Shown piece after piece: positions 10,586 through 22,094 of a DNA stretch of 64,000 nucleotides. Origin of the DNA: Capitulum mitella (lineage: Eukaryota; Arthropoda; Thecostraca; Pollicipedomorpha; Pollicipedidae); contig CP099844.1 in NCBI GenBank assembly GCA_030062745.1, forward strand, positions 7,277,551 to 7,341,550. Reading direction: 5' to 3'. Numbering within the stretch: position 1 is the stretch's first letter; every line of letters starts with the position of its first letter. The position numbers and the translations under genes were made by a program. The notes below the pieces were generated by a model. That model made no database searches, was not told where the DNA came from, and saw only the letters and a list, made by a program, of their open reading frames with translations.

Positions 10586-12553
10586 CACGGGTAGATTCAG
10601 CATTTTGCCAATGGAGGAATGGGCGAATAGTAGTCAGCGTGGGCATTTCCTACCCCCCCCCCCCATTTTTTATTCTTTAGATGTGGGGAAAGCGTGGATC
10701 CGCGGTGGTCCGGAAGAAATATTTGATAAAATTTTGCGTTTTTACCTCATACAGTACCCGAAAAACTCCAGCGTGTCACCTTATTTCAGAAGACGGCTTT
10801 TGTTCCACACAAAGTGGTCGAAGCAGGACAAACTCAGCGGGATTTTTGGCGACTGCGTCTTTCCCTCTATTGAAATCCCGTGTCTGTACCTGACAGTCTT
10901 TTAGCTGCTCGGTCAGGGACGGTCCATGAGCGCTTCTGCACCTCCGGCGTTTCTGGAGACTTTTTTTGCCAGCTTAGATTAGCTTAGGTTAGGTTCCCTC
11001 TGACAGTTACATGGGCACTTTTGGTGTTCTCAGGCTATCTGCCGTGTCAGGGCACTCTAGTGGTTCAATGTCCTTTTGCAGTTTAATGTGTCCCTCGGGA
11101 CGTATCAGGCATTCCTTTTGCAGTTTCAGTGGCACCTCGGATAGTTTCAGGGACTCGTCTGGCAGTTTCAGGGACGCTTTGACCATCTTGGGGCCCCTCC
11201 TGTCACCCCTGGGACATTTTTGCCGTCTAACGAGCTCCTCAGTCAGTAACAAGGACTTTATAAGTCTCTCTTTGCCGTGATAGAAGCGCCTCTGGCACTC
11301 CTCTAAGTCCTTCGGCTGTTCCAAAAACTCTTTGCCTTTTCAGAGTGTTATAGTTTCAGAGACTCTTCTGGTCGTCTCAGGGGTCCGTATTGCTAGAGAC
11401 TGCTAGATAGCAGTCTCAAGGGCCTCTCTTCAACAGTCTCAGTAGACCCCCTGTTGTCTAAGGTGCCCCTTTTGTTGTCTTTGAGGAACATATTTGCCGT
11501 CTCATGGAAGGTGCAAAAGACCTTTTAGCAATGTCATGACCCCTGTGCAGTGTCGTGGGCCCTCTGAAACTCTCCGATGGCCCCCATGGCTGTATCAGGG
11601 GTCTTCCTCTGTTACATTGGGTGATTTGGCAGTTTTCGGGCCCCTCTGGCTGTATCAGGGGCCTTTGTTGGCGCTCCATGGGTCTCACTGGCAGTCTCAG
11701 TGGAACCTTTTCCGTGCCAAGAACTGGCCTTATACACTCGGGGGTGCTATGGCCGTCCAGGGTCTCCATGCGGTCTTAGAGGGCCTCTTATCATTTGCCT
11801 TCGCAAGGGCCCCTCTGACCTTTTTGGCGGCCAGAGGGGCCCCTTGCTCTGAGACCATCTTGCCGTCTCAGGACCCATTTGACCTTCCCGGAGCACCATC
11901 ACTGCATCAAAAACCCCTCAGCTATTCAAAAACACCAGTGTAGCCCATTTGGGGCCCCTTTTGAGATTGAGGAGGTTACCGATGAATCCCTGTTCAGAGA
12001 GCCCCTCTGGCGGGCCAAGTTCCCCTTAGCACCCTCTTAAAAGCTTGCTGTCTCGAGGGTTCCTTTGGCACATTTAGCATTCCCTTGGGCCCTTCGCCGT
12101 GTTGGGACCCCTCTTGCGGGCTCAGGGCCCTTGGAGGGTTTCTGGGCCCCTTCTGTCCATCTTAGGGGCCATCTTACCGTTTCAGGGTCTCCTTATCCCT
12201 TCCGGGAGCTCTCTGGCTGCACCAGAGGTCTTAAGCTTTTCACACAGGCGCGTGAAACCCATTGGGTGCCTCTTCGACATTCCAGGGGACCCTTTGCCGT
12301 CCTAAAGCCTCAGGCATCATCTCTGCCGTCTTAGAAACCCTGCGACCTTTCCGGAGGCCCGGGGCCACTCCGCTGTGTTGGGGCCCTGTTGCGGTCTCGG
12401 GGGCTCTTTGGGAGTTTAAATACCCTTCTGTTTGTCTCAGAGGCCATCTACCTCTCCCTCGGAGGCCTCCCTGATTTCATCAAGAAGCCGTCAGGTTTTC
12501 AGAGACCCCGTCAAGATCAAACGGCACCCCTTTGGGGTCCCTTTTGAATTATC
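10586..12553 (+). mobile_element. minisatellite-bearing non-autonomous element, copy A
   Basis: The left part (10586-10910) matches the left ends of the copies at 27455 and 62516: a GATTCAGCATTTTGCC-type terminus, a C/G-run, then ATTTGATAAAATTTTGCG and CCTCTATTGAAATCCCGTGT. From about 10990 to 12540 the body is a decayed array of 20-22 base units of consensus type TTTCAGGGACYCTCTGGCAG, also TCTCAGGGGCCCCTCTGGCAG. Open frames on both strands are by-products of the array. The order of units is the same as in the other loci, so the array existed before the copies spread. The right end appears truncated near 12553. Confidence 0.7.
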
Positions 12554-12559
12554 GCTGGA

Positions 12560-13700
12560 CACGAAGATCTCTCGCGCCACCGGCGCTCTAAATCGATTCT
12601 TCAGTGACAGAACTTTGGCTGTCCCTCTCGTGCGAAATTCTTTTTAAAACCCTGCTTGAAATTCAGTCGGGGTTTTGGAGCTTGGTTTGAAGTGTATGAG
12701 GCACATAAAGTTGTTCTTCCATCTAGCATTGCGGATCGTTTCTAGGCATTCGTTTGGCGACTGAAAGTTGCGTAATTTTTCTGGACCATCGTTTTGAGCC
12801 AAACGTGGTGTATCAGAAATGAACGTATTTCCTCTGGACGACTAAGTGCGTTTTGTCGATTGTTGCAGTCGAATGGAGCGGCATTATAATTGCATGTGCA
12901 TTGCTAGCGTGAACATGCTGGATCTGGATGCTCCTTTCTCCAAAATGTGACTGACATTTCAGATACGTCGCTAGATATGTTATGCTGAACTGTATTACTT
13001 TGTGACAATATGTGATAACTTTCGGAATCATGCTACAAAATACGCCTAAATCAAAACAACTCGATTTCATTGACTTAATGTAAATAGAAAATGGACCCAG
13101 TGTATACATGTTGATTGCAAATCTAGGAGATTAAAGCACGTCATGCCATTGCCAGCCCAATGAAATCATAGTCGAAGTGGTTTGAGGCATAGTCATCTGT
13201 AAATGGTAAGTAAATTTTATGACGTTGTCGCAAACCTCTCGACTTTTCAACCAATGCCAGACAGTAAGTCAAGAAATTTATACTGGCCTCAGCCTATGCA
13301 AGCCAGCCTTACGGGAGACTCCATGTATCAGAGGGAAGGTCGCCGGTAGTGTGAGTTTTTTCAATAACCAGCGTTGAAAGCGGCAGTCCACGCGCCTGCA
13401 CGCAACACAGTATGCGATGGGTCTAATGTTTGAACCGTGTGGTACACTGCACTTTTCAGTGCTGGTTTACACAGCGCTATGGTGTAAACCTGTAACTGGT
13501 GGAAAAACGGAAATGCTTTTTTAGTCATTTTCATGAACATCTGGAATGACGTGGTTGATATCCGCCTAGAAATTAAAGGGACGGGGGGAGCGAAATCCGA
13601 GTATAATGGACTGACCCGTCGGATCTTTGCCACACCATCTTTAGAAACACTTTTCCAATCAGTCTGCTGGCGAGGGCGAGGTGCGTAAATATTACATGCA
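12560..13700. other. gene-free stretch
   Basis: Ordinary mixed-composition DNA with no gene or repeat that I can support. Confidence 0.4.
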
Positions 13701-13719
13701 TCAGACACGGCCGGCCCTG

Positions 13720-14030
13720 GCGGGGCGTGACCTTGAGCACCCCGCTCAAGGTCGGAGTTGACGTGTGCCGGGCGGCCAGTTTACAGTGCGCCGGGCGCTG
13801 GCGGGAGCCGGCGCTCGTCGCGCCTGCGGGCGGCCGGTCCGAGCTGGCCGTGGTCACCGGCGGCAACAGCTGGCGCGCGACACGTCCAGATGAACGGACG
13901 AGGATTGCTCTCTCCGAGCCCGCCTGGCCTCGGGCAGCCGCCTGGCCGAGGTCGGGCAGGCAAGGAACGGTTTGGCGGATTGGAACGAGAGCTGCTGCTG
14001 ATGCTGTTGTCCGTGAGGTTGGTATAATGT
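13720..14030. other. CpG-rich island-like segment
   Basis: A GC- and CpG-rich block in AT-richer surroundings. Several long frames overlap on both strands, none with a recognisable domain or a convincing splice signal. It could be a promoter CpG island or part of an unrecognised exon. No gene is called. Confidence 0.35.
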
Positions 14031-14119
14031 CGAAACAAAGAACTGTGTTTCGTATTCGGTGTGGAACGGAAAAAAAACACCTCGCAAGTTTACCTGTATG
14101 CACTATACAGTCTCCTTGA

Positions 14120-15104
14120 AAGGTGCGTTGAAGCCGATGATAGCCGGTTCATTTTGCTGTGCTAATAAAAGACTTCACTTTACTAGACTAGTAGACTATC
14201 AGACTAGACTAGTAATAGCAGTGAACTAGCAGAGGAACAAAAGTTGCTGAGGGCGACCAACTCGGCAAGTCATGGTAAAATGTTAATGCAATCATTAGCT
14301 TGGTGTCTTGTATTGAGGTGTAATACAGGCTTAAAGCTCCCCGTGACACGAAAACAACCACATCGGTGCAAATTTTAAAGATGCAGCAGGGTACATCGCT
14401 GTTTCAGGACGTCTCGCAGTCGCAGACTGACGCATTTCCTTCGACCACGTGCGGCGAGTAGAAGTTTGCAGAAGAAATCGACGATCTTTTTTATTGCTGG
14501 TAGAAGGTACAGGGTACTGTTATTGAAATGACCGTGGTGTTAAGTCCAGTTCGTTTTTGTTCTTCTCAGCGGCCAAGTTTCGAGCAAGCAGACGACGCAT
14601 GGTAGATTGGTTCGCCAAACACGTAACACGGATAGTTTTGTTGTTGATGACTGCATCAGAAGCACGAATTGGCCTCTTGCTTTCCAGCGGCGTACTAATT
14701 TCTTCAAACATGTGAAATGAACTCACTGAAATCTGACGACACTAAACAACGCTTCGGCGGTACGTTTCGTTCCGCTGTGTGGACAGAGTAAGAGATACGT
14801 TCCGACAAATGAAAACTAACTGAAGATCTGCCGTATTCCGTTCATAGATTGTCATCTCACGCATATAAGATTCAAGTAACAGGTGGGGGTCATGAGCAAT
14901 GGAAAATCTTCAGGCAATTACGTCCATGCACCGTCATGGTGTCTGTATTAACAAATCAGGGAAATAATGGACCACCAAATACCGGAAATAGTAGCCTTAG
15001 TCACTCCCGTACTTGCGCTTATGCATGCAGCTGATCCTCAGTTCCCTCATCTGAGCCACAGCGCAATGTCCACCCAAGGCCCTATAAAGAGTGTGCACCC
15101 AAAT
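14120..15104. other. gene-free stretch
   Basis: No gene seen. A short CTAGACTAGTAGACTA-type simple repeat lies at about 14180-14215. Confidence 0.4.
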
Positions 15105-15107
15105 TAA

Positions 15108-16336
15108 CCCGGCACCGCCTGGCGTGTTTTTATACCCACGACCGCCTGGGAATGTCAAAAAAGGCATCCCCTGTTATCTCAAGATCTAACCGTCGCGTCC
15201 GAATCAGTCTACAACTAATCGATAGCCCAGGGTTTTGCGACTCAGAAAATACTATGTAAGCCGTGGTCACGTGGCTGATGACGCAACAGGTCACGCTAAA
15301 CGCATAAAAACACCGGATCGGACGTCATATCATCGGCAGTACTGTTGGTTCAGTTGATGTCCAACGAAAGGTCATGATCGTCTGCATCAGAACCATGCCA
15401 AAATGCAAAAAATTCCGGGTCAAGGTTAGCCTAGGTCAGGAGAAATGCTGGTCTTACTTTGCATGCCCAAGGTCGATACTTACTCGCAGCTGTTTTGATA
15501 TACGTGGCAAAAAGGACGGAAGTAAAGCCCTGTGATGATCAATTTGGCATTATTTGCTTTTCACCCAGTCAAGGTCATTCTAGGTCAGGTCAGATAAGTA
15601 CTCTTCCTGACAAACAGCAAAAATTACTCGATGGGATTTTTAACTGCGTCAAGTAAAGAAATGAAATGACATTTCGTGATAATGAAATCTGCTCTGTCTG
15701 CTGCTTATCGGATCAAGGTCAAGTCAGGTCAGGACAGGTAGTCATTTTTCATTTTCTAGCTAGCAACAATAATGGCTTAGCGCTGCTACTGAACAGTCTT
15801 CCACAGACAATGCTGTATTTCATTCCGTTTTGACATCATCCTATGACGTGACCTGACATGATCTCACGTTGCATCTAGTAAACCTCACTAAGAGGCGCAT
15901 GTAAATTTGCTTGTCTGGCTTGAACGATGGGGAAGGTCGGCGGCAACTATTCCTTTCACTCACACTGCCAATCAGCTGAGCTGTCGTCATGCATGTGGCC
16001 TAGCATGACCTCTAATCCTGACGTTTCATGGTTGTATATCCATTTGGGGCCGTGCCTTATGTAAATCCTAATGATCCATACCTTATTTTGGCGAATATCA
16101 TCAAAAAACGAAGTATGTTCGTGCCACCAACGGAAGAGGCAAAAACATGCAAGCAAGACTTATGACGTCATTTCTCCATGACCTGACCTAGTATAGAAAC
16201 AGTTTTGATGCCAACATATGTTAAACCGATTGATGAACAGGTACTGAAAGTTTGGTTGGGCTGGCTCTAACGGTTCAGAAGTGATTCACGAAAAACCGAG
16301 AGGTGTCCTATTTGACACCCTCCAGGCGGTGCCGTG
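15108..16336. mobile_element. fold-back transposable element with TAA duplication and AGGTCA-rich units
   Basis: The ends are inverted: CCCGGCACCGCCTGG at left and CACGGCACCGCCTGG read from the right. TAA lies at 15105-15107 and 16337-16339. The left half holds three related units carrying TCAAGGTTA or TCAAGGTCA followed by AGGTCAGG at about 15419, 15568 and 15713, roughly 147 bases apart. The right half holds the complement (TGACCTGAC, CATGACCT) near 15848, 16007 and 16175. The whole is therefore a large imperfect palindrome with no transposase. A PIF-like origin is inferred from the 3-bp duplication. Confidence 0.7.
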
Positions 16337-16339
16337 TAA

Positions 16340-17090
16340 AACAGCCTTCTTCCCCTTGTGGAGGGCTTCAGTTTGCACAGGAGGTATCGGGTTTTAATAG
16401 GTGGCCCCGCCTCGTAGAAACAAAAAAAGAAGTGTCTCATGACACCATTTTATTCTAGCAATGCATGCCACAGGTGTGGTGCACATTATAAAAAAACTGA
16501 TTCCCCTAACTGAGACGCATCTAATCAATATCTTATTACCGCACAAAACAGAGAACAACGTACGTTTTCACAAAAAAGCAAGCTGAAACCCAGTCATGCT
16601 TTGTTTAAGTGTGAACCGCTGTACGTACGTTCTACCTTGGAACCTCATGTCTGGTCGATCTTGACCGTCAGCATAAAATAAAATTATCTGAGCTGAGCGC
16701 CATCTGTTGAGTGTACTCCATCCACAGCTAGCCACATGCAAGACACGCAGACAAGCTGCCCCCCAGTCACACGCTAAACTCAGTAAACAAAGATCTCTAT
16801 TGTCACGTGCAAGACTTGTGGTTAAATAGCCCCAGAGTCGCATCCTGGACTCGTGGGCACACATGCGTGGTGGGTTTCAATCATTTTCATTTGGGTTTCA
16901 TTTCATTTCATTTCATTCAATTCAATCAAACATCATTTGGGTTAGGTGGCCGACTACTGGAGAAAAAACGTAGCTCTTCGCACGCATGGCTGGCGGTGCC
17001 AAGCAGCCGATTGACAGCACATGTTTGTGCAAGTCGTTTTAATGGTCGTATCGGCATGACTGATAGACTACGAGCTACAGGATCGCATGC
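16340..17090. other. gene-free stretch with a TTTCA microsatellite
   Basis: A (TTTCA)n-like pentamer run lies at about 16885-16920. No gene seen. Confidence 0.45.
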
Positions 17091-17092
17091 AT

Positions 17093-17345
17093 AACTGGTG
17101 GGAAAATCCTTCTTCCGTTCGCGAACGTGAATAGGAAAAAGGCGCTCGTATTAAGTCACATGCACTGCTGTTCCGTAAAAGTGCTTCCAAGCTTGACTCC
17201 GGCGTAGAACCGTCCTACCGGACTTGACTTGTAATGAGCAGTTGCGCCTACCACACGGAAGGTGTGCTTAACGGGTGGGAAAATCCTTCTCCCATTCGCG
17301 AACGCGATTTCTGGAAGTCACTGTCTGCGTCATATGCAACTGATG
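17093..17345 (+). repeat. local tandem duplication of about 178 bp
   Basis: The segment GGTGGGAAAATCCTTCT with NNCGTTCGCGAACG and nearby CATGCACTG/CATATGCAACTG text occurs at about 17098 and again at about 17276. The two copies are diverged. Confidence 0.5.
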
Positions 17346-17834
17346 TACTGTGGGAACTCCGTCACAGTGGACATCACAGCGTGACGTGTGGTGCCACCAA
17401 CCCGAACAACGGAACCACCTACAGCACGACTTAAGGTCACCACATGAGGCCACCACATCACTTAAGGTCACCTCGCCGGATACGCTGACCAACGGCAACG
17501 GCTGACCACACGGTAATCGGTAGTTCCACCGGAAGTACGCTTGTCTCCTCGCCCTGGCCGATTCGAGCCACCCCTATCGATACTTTGCCCCAGGTCAGCT
17601 GACATCTGACTACAGAAAGCAACAATGAACACCCAACGGCCATGTCCCATCTTTTACGGCACGTTTAACATTCCCCTTAAAATCGACCGCCACCATGAAT
17701 TGCATGATCGTGTCTGGGGTTGAACTCCAACCTGTACAACAAGCTGAGCCCAGCGCGGCCCCTGATCCCAAAGAGTTATGGAAAAACGCCGTGACAAAAC
17801 ATCTTGACTGTGGTCGTGTGCCATTGACCGTGTC

Positions 17835-17840
17835 TTTATT
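17835..17840 (-). promoter_or_regulatory. polyadenylation signal of the Kv channel gene
   Basis: AATAAA on the minus strand, 73 bases beyond the channel stop codon. A T/G-rich stretch (agatgttttgtcacgg) follows about 30 bases downstream. The position suits a short 3' UTR. Confidence 0.6.
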
Positions 17841-17912
17841 TCACGCTCCACCCATTTCGTGCTGAGTTGCATCCTTCTGATGTCTGCGAACAGCCGAAAA
17901 CTGCGGCTATCC

Positions 17913-18276
17913 TTAAAACTCCCGTTTTTTAGCCAGGCTGGAGGCCTCGTTGAAGCGAGCGAACTTGCTGACCACGATGGCGATGGGAAGTGCAGCCATT
18001 GTATAGCCGAAGTAGACGCACATGCTGGCAAATGCCTTGCCTGCGATGGTTATCGGGGTTACGTCACCGTAGCCAACCGTCGTCATGGTAACGACTGCCC
18101 ACCAAAGAGCGAGGGGCATTGTCACCCCGCCTTGCGCCCATCTTTCACTCCAGTAGAAGAGGCAAGCGAAGACCAGCACGGCTACCAGCCACAGGATGAA
18201 GCAGACGCCAATCAGGGGAGCCGCCGCCGCTGCCGTGTGCTTCAAGGTCACCCCGGCCGACGTGTTCCGAACAAAT
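17913..18276 (-). CDS. Shaker-type voltage-gated potassium channel, exon 2 (S5, pore, S6)
   Basis: Final coding exon, residues 257-376 of the joined protein. It starts after the acceptor CTGCGCTCCCCAG|A and continues the S4 phase exactly, because exon 1 leaves two bases of an arginine codon and the A completes AGA. It encodes the end of S4 with the linker, S5 (about 276-298), the pore helix WWAVVTMT, the K+ selectivity filter TVGYGD (322-327) and S6 (about 332-357) with the glycine hinge kept (G346). The Shaker PVP bend reads PIA (353-355). The chain stops 19 residues after that bend, so the usual long cytoplasmic tail and PDZ-binding end are absent. TAA stop at 17915-17913. No later splice donor is evident. 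Confidence 0.9.
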
Positions 18277-18508
18277 CTGGGGAGCGCAGAGGCCACAGAG
18301 GTCAGACAGCGGTGTCAGCAGTGGAATGCTTCAGGAAGAATGGTTTGACTGCAGAGAGAGCGACCTCTTGTTTAGACCCTTCCGTTATCTGACGTCCGTT
18401 TCTTGGCTGCAAGCACAATGATCTCCTGACTTTTGTCACTTCGTAAGACTACGCCTGCCACCGGCTCATTAGTAGTTATTAGTTAAATGACCAAACAACA
18501 CATCTCAC

Positions 18509-19275
18509 CTCAAAATCCGGAGAATTCGAGCCAGGCGAGCAACCGCGCCGATCCAAAACACGCTCCGGAGACTGCCGAACAATATGCCCAGAACAACGAA
18601 CACGAAGAACGGCACGGTAGCCAGCAGGTCGAACACGTTCATCGGGTCAAGGAAGAAGCGCACCTTGCTTGGACACACAGCGAAGCGTGTCACCGTCTCC
18701 ACGAACAGCAACGCCACGCACACCACCTCCACGGAGTACGCCGCTATCAGCACCACGGGATCGCCGAATTCGTCCCACCCGTGCGTCCACGTCTGGACCA
18801 TGAACGCCAGCACGGCGACGGCGGTGACCAGGGCCGACGCGACGTCGGCGGCCGGCCTCTCCAGCCAGGCGGCCAGCCGGCCGCGGCAGCCGGCGGCCGC
18901 CGGCGGCGGCGGCGGCGGCGCATCCAGACCCTCCCTACTGCGCGCCAGCTGCTCGGCGGCCGCGCCCAGCCCGTAGAAGCGCACGTCGTCCAGGAAGACG
19001 TGCACCGGCACGCCGCTCGGCCGCTGCACGTCGCCGCCGCTCTGGTAGACGTGCAGCACACCCTCGAAGCTGGAGCTGCTCCTGTCGAAGAACAGCTCGC
19101 CACGCCCGTCAGCGAACGCGGCGCGCCGCTGCTCGTCGCCGAGCAGTGAGTGCGGCAGGCGGCGCAGCGTCGACGCGAGCGTCTCAAACCGCCTGCCGCT
19201 GACGTTGATTGTGATCCGCTCGTCCGAAGCTGGGCTGCTCTCGTCCCTCAGTAGAATGGACTCGTCCTTCTCCAT
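18509..19275 (-). CDS. Shaker-type voltage-gated potassium channel, exon 1 (T1, S1-S4)
   Basis: Encodes residues 1-256 of a plasma-membrane voltage-gated K+ channel subunit, four of which would form a channel. The start is the first ATG of the open stretch, in a strong context (aaaATGG). In order: the T1 tetramerisation domain (about 21-107) with ITINVSGRRFETL, LFFDRSSSSFEGVLHVYQSG and FYGLG; a proline run (120-125); S1 (about 145-161); S2 (174-195) with E183 and E193; S3 (211-232) with MNVFD; S4 from about 236. T1 lacks the zinc motif of Kv2-4, so it is Kv1-like. S4 arginines sit every third residue at 247, 250, 253, 256 and 259, while the outermost gating charge position is alanine (A244). 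The S2 charge-transfer phenylalanine is leucine (L190). The exon ends AG|GTGAGA at 18509; the 232-base intron is 18277-18508. A noncoding upstream exon is possible. Total 376 residues, shorter than typical Kv1. Confidence 0.9.
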
Positions 19276-19419
19276 TTTGAACTCTTCTGCGGATAGTCCG
19301 GAAACGTTCACAATCCTGAAAGAATGGCCTGATGGTTTGCACTTGCAGTCGAAGGTTAGATGAATTCTGTGCAGCAAACGTTGAAGCGCTTGTGAGACGA
19401 CAGCTGGCAATGTTTTCGT

Positions 19420-20045
19420 TGGAGAGAATAAGACGTCGAAAACGTGGGTTCGGAACCAATGTGCTGGAGATCTGGGGTCGCTCCGGGAAAGTGGGACGCC
19501 TGGAGAGGGATACTATCACGATTCACGAGATGCTCACGCAGTGGGCTCTTACCTGGCATGGGCTGCCAGTAGCGCCCAAGGTGTTCTGTATGTTCAGCAC
19601 CAGCCACTGCACTGACCCGCCGTTTGAAATCTTGGCGCTCCGCTTCTAACACAGTCCAGCCTACAGCAGCCACGCCGGGCGGCTGACTGGCTCCCCTTCA
19701 GCGCGAGGCTTCACAGGCACAAAAACGATGCACTCTGCGGTGTTGTTTATAGGCCGGGAGGAATGGCACGTCATTCGAGCCACGCTCGGCTGCTGCAGGT
19801 TTATTTGACTAACGTGGTAACATGGACGAGTTCGAGGTCATGCTCACGAGCGGTCCAAATGGAAGAGCATTGCCAGCCATCAACACGCCCTCACTCAACG
19901 AGTGCGACTGAGTTACCCCTGATGAATGCTGAAATAGAGTACACGTTTACAAAATCTGTGAAGAAAAGGACGAAACGAAAACCATATCTCGAAAGAACCC
20001 CACTTACCCCGCTGAGAGATTTCTAGATGCGCCGCTGGTCATCCG
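19420..20045. other. upstream flank of the channel gene, nothing assigned
   Basis: The promoter or 5' UTR should lie here or farther right. I see no TATA box, initiator or island that I can support. Confidence 0.3.
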
Positions 20046-20049
20046 AGTG

Positions 20050-20214
20050 CAGTGGCGGCGGGAGGGGGCGGCAGGGCAAGGTGCCCCCTCTTTAACTGCC
20101 GAAATTTAATATTAGCCCTATGGCTTTGCGCGGAAAGAAATGGCCCGAAATACAGCCAGCCGACACCCCCCCCCCCCTCCCCTCTTCTTGCCGCAACACG
20201 TTCCGCCTCTTCTG
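20050..20214. mobile_element. short hAT-like MITE, family with GGCGGCGGAACGTG ends
   Basis: 165 bp. The left end CAGTGGCGGCGG matches the right end read backwards (CAGAAGAGGCGGAACGTG). It is flanked by 8-bp duplications TCCGAGTG (20042-20049) and TTCGAGTG (20215-20222), 7 of 8 the same. An 8-bp duplication is the hAT hallmark. It shares its core with 8963-9094 and 54223-54393. Confidence 0.75.
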
Positions 20215-20649
20215 TTCGAGTGTCTGGAGTACTCTGAGGGTTAAAGGTTGTGGTGCGTCTGCTGCCGTCTTGAACAAGCAAACGAAGCCGGAAAAATTGT
20301 GAAGCGGCGTTGGTGTTTTCACATGGAAGGCATCAGAACAACATGAGGTTCCACTGCAGCTGACAAGATTAGAAAGTAGCGCGCCAGTGGGGCAACTTCT
20401 TTCTAGCTCAGGAAGATTTGACATCATCGCAATGGCTCTGTTTGGAAAGAAAGGACTTCTGACTGTCGTTTGCCCCGCGCTGTCCTGAATACGTGGTGTA
20501 ACCTCCACTGGCCACTGAGGTGCGGTGGGCGTTTGGTAATAACGTGAGTCCTGCACAGATAAATTCGAGTTTTAATGAGCTCCCGATCTTTGGCAGCCAT
20601 GGCTGTGCCATTTCGCAGTGTGCCATTGCGTCACATAGCAGCCATATTG

Positions 20650-21565
20650 CGCCACGAAGAGCAAGGGTCTTTTGAAAGTCTCTTTCTGCCGTGATAAAGG
20701 CGCTTCTGGCAGTCCTCTAGGTCCTTCGGCGCTTCAAAAGCTCTTTGAGCTTTTCAGGGTGTAGTAGTTTCAGGGACTTTTCTGGTCGTCTCAGGGGCCC
20801 CTGTTGTTAGAGACTGCTACTTAGCAGTCTCAAAGGCCGCTTTCTGGTGGTATCAGTGAAGCCCCTGTTGTCTTAGGTGTCCCGCTTGTCGTTTCTAGGG
20901 GACATTTTTGCCATCTCAGAAACCCTATGGTAGTAACATAAGACCTTTAAGCAATGTAAGAGCCCCTGTGCAATGTCGTGGGCACTCTGAGCCCTCCGAT
21001 GGTCCCCATAGCTGCATCAGGGGTCTTTCTCCGCTACATGGCGTATATCTGGCAATCTTAGGGCCTCCTAGCCGTATCACGGGCCTTTGTTGGCGCCTCA
21101 TGGACCTCGCTGGCAGTCTCAGGGGGACCTTTTCCGTGCCAGGAGTCCGCCTAACACATTCGAGTGCCCTCTGGCCGTTCATAGCCGCATGCCGTCTTAG
21201 AGGCCCTCTTATCGTCTTTACCCTTGCAGGGGCTCATCTGATCTTGTTGGCGATTTCAGGGGCCCTTTGCAGTGCATGGGCCCGTCTTCCGTCTCAGGAC
21301 CCACCTGGTCTTTCCTGGGTTTCCCCAGAAACCTAGAGGATTTTGGGGCCCTTCTATCCATCTTAGGGGCCATCTTGCCGTCTCAGGGTCTCAGTAGCCC
21401 TACTGGAGGCCCTCTGTCTGCACAAGGAACCTTCAGCTTTTCATATCGGCGCATGAAGCCCATTCTGGGTCCCTGGGGCGTTCCAGGGGCCTATATGCTC
21501 TCCTAGGGACTCAGTCATCACCTTTGCCGTCTCAGTGGCCCTATGACCCTTTTGGCGGTTTTTTT
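20650..21565 (+). mobile_element. minisatellite-bearing element, copy B (body only)
   Basis: Collinear with copy A from about 11255 onward, including GCCGTGATA near the start and the palindrome AGACTGCTACTTAGCAGTCT. The body has 20-22 base units of the TCTCAGGGGCCCCTCTGGCAG type. The distinctive left end is missing. Confidence 0.7.
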
Positions 21566-22094
21566 TTCAATTATGGTCTCTCTTCGGATTTCGGTCACTT
21601 TGTTTTCGGTCCAGACCAGACATGACAAGAAATAAATACGACGAAATTACGGTGATATGATCCAAGAATCATTGCACCTCCTACTGTCCTATGGTAGAAT
21701 ACGTTTAGTTTGTAACGAGATTTTATTAACTTACCATATGCTTTACACATAAAGTAGACGAACACAAAAATACATCGACTCCTTCCATGGAGGTGGTTGG
21801 GTCTGGCGCGCCGAGGGCCCGAAACATGCCGCTTAAACAATAATATAAGCTGCATTTTTTACCCAGCTTCTTGTCATTTGCGCCAGTACTTCATCCGGTT
21901 TACCATATTGGCAAAAGAAACGAGGTTTCAGGAAGGTATCTTGAGCATCGGTCAAGGCGGCCCAAATCAGTGGCGTAGTCCTGATTCTTTTGCTGGGGGC
22001 TCCAGAGAGCGAGGGGCCTGACACTGAGGGTGCCCCTTCAGAACTACGGGTGCCTCCATGGCTAGAACACAAGGGGTACTTGGTACTTTTATTT

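Noticed and set aside
11494-11943. Plus- and minus-strand frames over the minisatellite element
   Set aside because: They are translations of the 20-22 base units and appear similarly in other copies without selection for a frame.
13573-14119. Overlapping frames of 77-176 codons on both strands
   Set aside because: GC-rich composition keeps all frames open. No recognised motif and no consistent splice sites.
18487-19149. A 220-codon plus-strand open frame over the channel exon
   Set aside because: It is the antisense of the T1 to S4 exon. Its His/Arg/Gln-rich text has no domain, while the minus strand has strong Kv homology.
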